A program made the translations under genes and the position numbers. This document shows, in pieces, positions 62,279-64,000 of a stretch of 64,000 bases of DNA. The DNA lies in contig CAKOWW010000005.1 of NCBI GenBank assembly GCA_934129785.1, forward strand, positions 1-64,000, in the 5' to 3' direction. The notes below the pieces were generated by a model. The model was not told the DNA's origin. It made no database searches and saw only the letters and a list, made by a program, of their open reading frames with translations. The stretch's first letter is position 1, and every line of letters begins with the position of its first letter. This DNA is from an uncultured Clostridia bacterium. GTDB taxonomy: Bacteria > Bacillota > Clostridia > TANB77 > CAG-508.

Positions 62279-63345
62279 TGGAAAAAATAACTTTAAATAA
62301 TACACCAGTAAGAACTTCTAAATCATTTGGAATAAACAATATAAAACTAGAGAATGTAGTAATTCCAGAAAAAATAAATGAATATCAAAATCTTAAAATA
62401 CAAAATGAAAATAGTAATGTTTTAATAACAGAAGATGTAGAAAATTTTGATATAACATATGGAGTTGGAAAAGATTTAGTAGAACAAGTAAAAAACAATT
62501 CAAATAAGAAGTTAAAAATAGAAATAAACGGAAAAAATGAAGAACCTATTATATTAGACTTTAAACTAGATGAAGATAATAAAGAATTAGTAGAAAATAT
62601 AGTTATAATTGCAAATGAAAGGTCAAAAGCAGACATTACAATAAAATTCAGCCAAGATACAAAATCAGAATATTATCATAATGGAATACTAAATATTGTA
62701 GCAAAAGAAAATTCAAATTTAAATATTAACTTAATAAATTTATTAGGGGGTATAACAAATAATTTTCATACAATAGAAAATAATATAGATGATAAAGCAG
62801 ATGTGAAATACACAATAATCGATTTTGGCGGAAAAAATAGTATTACTAACTACTATTCTAACATAACTGGAAAAAACGGTAAAAATAGTGTTTATACTGC
62901 TTATTTAGGCGGAAAGGATAATATTTTAGATTTAAATTATATTGCAGAGCTAAAAGGTGAACAATCAAAAGTAAAATTTGAAGTACAAGGAGCCTTAACA
63001 CATAATGCAGGAAAACACTTTAAAGGAACAATAGACTTTAAGCGTGGTTGTAAAAAGGCAGTTGGAAGTGAAAATGAATTTTGTATGTTATTATCAGAAA
63101 AAGCAAAATCACTTGCATTACCAATGCTTTTATGTAGTGAAGAAGATGTAGAAGGTGAACATAGCTGTGCAGCTGGAAAAATTGAGCCAAAAGAATTGTT
63201 CTATTTAATGAGCAGAGGAATAAACAAAAAAGATGCTATGAAACTAATGGTAAGAGCAAAATTCAATAAAATCATAGAAAAAATAAAAATAGAAGAATTA
63301 AAACAAGAAATTATAGATGAAATTGATAGGAGATTAGAAGAATAA
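62278..63345 (+). CDS. sufD: Fe-S cluster assembly protein SufD
   Basis: A 355-residue SufB paralogue forming the second wall of the scaffold. The N-terminal half is diverged, while the C-terminal half has FEVQGALTHNAGKHFKGTIDFKRGCKKAVGSENEF, EGEHSCAAGKIEPKELFYLMSRGINKKDAMKLMVRAKF, the standard family ending. It overlaps both neighbours by one base, indicating tight translational coupling. Confidence 0.93.
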   Translation: MEKITLNNTPVRTSKSFGINNIKLENVVIPEKINEYQNLKIQNENSNVLITEDVENFDITYGVGKDLVEQVKNNSNKKLKIEINGKNEEPIILDFKLDEDNKELVENIVIIANERSKADITIKFSQDTKSEYYHNGILNIVAKENSNLNINLINLLGGITNNFHTIENNIDDKADVKYTIIDFGGKNSITNYYSNITGKNGKNSVYTAYLGGKDNILDLNYIAELKGEQSKVKFEVQGALTHNAGKHFKGTIDFKRGCKKAVGSENEFCMLLSEKAKSLALPMLLCSEEDVEGEHSCAAGKIEPKELFYLMSRGINKKDAMKLMVRAKFNKIIEKIKIEELKQEIIDEIDRRLEE

Positions 63346-64000
63346 TGTTAAGTGAAGAAATAAAAAAAGACTTTCCAATTTTGGAAAACTCTAATTTAAC
63401 ATATTTAGACAGTGGAGCAACAACACAAAAACCAAAACAGGTAATAGATAAAATTGAAGAGTTTTATAATAAATATAATGCAAATCCACATAGAGGGGCT
63501 TATTCTTTAAGTGTGGAAGCAACAAATGAATATGAAAATGCAAGAGTTAAAATAGCTAAATTTATAAATGCAAGCAAACCGGAAGAAGTAATATTTTCCA
63601 AAAATGCAACTGAAAGCTTAAATTTAATTGCATATTCATATGGATTAGAAAATTTAAAGAAAGATGATGAAGTTGTTATATCTATAATGGAACATCATTC
63701 AAATTTAGTGCCATGGCAAAAAATGACAAAAGCTAAAAATGCTAAATTAAAATATATGTATGTGAATGACAATTATGAAATACCTGATGAAGAAATAGAA
63801 AAAAAAATCACTAAAAATACAAAAATAGTAGGAATTACATATGTATCAAATGTATTAGGAACAATAAATCCAGTTAAAAAAATAATAAAACAAGCTCATA
63901 AAATGGGAGCGGTTGTAGTGGTAGATGCATCACAAAGTATTCCTCATATGAAATTAGATGTACAAGAACTAGATGCAGACTTTGTAGTATTTTCAGGACA
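63345..64000 (+). CDS. sufS: cysteine desulfurase SufS (partial, runs off the window)
   Basis: The first 218 residues of a PLP enzyme that takes sulphur from cysteine for cluster assembly. MLSEEIKKDFPIL leads into YLDSGATTQKPKQVID, PHRGAYSLSVEAT, EVIFSKNATESLNLIAYSYG, MEHHSNLVPWQ with the PLP-stacking His, and VDASQSIPHMKLDVQELDADFVVFSG. The window ends within the SGH motif just before the expected PLP-binding Lys. The start codon overlaps the sufD stop codon. Confidence 0.95.
   Translation, partial: MLSEEIKKDFPILENSNLTYLDSGATTQKPKQVIDKIEEFYNKYNANPHRGAYSLSVEATNEYENARVKIAKFINASKPEEVIFSKNATESLNLIAYSYGLENLKKDDEVVISIMEHHSNLVPWQKMTKAKNAKLKYMYVNDNYEIPDEEIEKKITKNTKIVGITYVSNVLGTINPVKKIIKQAHKMGAVVVVDASQSIPHMKLDVQELDADFVVFSG

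Overview
The window is very AT-rich and densely packed with genes on the + strand. Every intact marker points to a spore-forming low-G+C Gram-positive bacterium of the Clostridia, probably an uncultured gut lineage. These markers are a spoIIA-sigF cluster, spoIID, a spoIIQ-like gene, a complete spoIIIA operon (AA to AH), sigH, a SAM-I riboswitch on metK, a T-box on thrS, a sortase with an LPxTG substrate, and the SUF operon. This assignment is inferred from gene content only; no rRNA is present.

Layout. 1-5 kb: an Rpn-like nuclease (partial), a pilin-like surface protein behind a putative invertible promoter, a DUF2207 protein and a small orphan gene. 4.5-12 kb: lexA, a heterodimeric ABC exporter with a palindromic operator, and a CtpE-like P-type ATPase. 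12-15 kb (accessory): a second pilin-like gene behind a second invertible promoter, an IS200 element and a tyrosine recombinase. 15-21 kb: pfk, an alcohol dehydrogenase and valS. 21-25 kb: spoIIAA, spoIIAB, sigF, spoIID and spoIIQ. 25-33 kb: metK, dgkA, a small alarmone synthetase, a PAP2 phosphatase, an ABC/FtsX exporter and mutL. 33-43 kb: a broken NUDIX gene, a DUF4143 ATPase, an MgtA-type ATPase, copZ-copA, yebC and a large anchored protein. 44-49 kb: spoIIIAA-AH. 49.5-53 kb: two tandem pilin-like genes with hypervariable C-termini, then an ORF-less group II intron. 53-64 kb: sigH, tRNA-Thr, thrS, ychF, an LPxTG protein with a sortase, and sufCBDS.

The most striking observation concerns the codon CGG. 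Scanning the recognised genes by eye, I find CGG in frame only three times. All three occurrences sit exactly where the reading frame breaks, in sigF, spoIIIAA and spoIIIAE. In each case skipping the C of CGG (so that GGT or GGA is read as Gly) restores the conserved protein. This suggests that CGG is not decoded normally here and acts as a +1 frameshift signal confined, in this window, to essential sporulation genes.

A second system is a pair of roughly 200-bp segments immediately upstream of two pilin-like genes. Each is flanked by inverted sites that look like tyrosine-recombinase crossover sites, and each carries a TTGATT-N17-TATAAT-like promoter currently pointing away from the pilin gene. 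A tyrosine recombinase gene lies 2 kb from one of them. Together with the hypervariable C-type-lectin-like ends of three pilin-like proteins (reminiscent of targets of diversity-generating retroelements), this suggests phase- and sequence-variable surface display.
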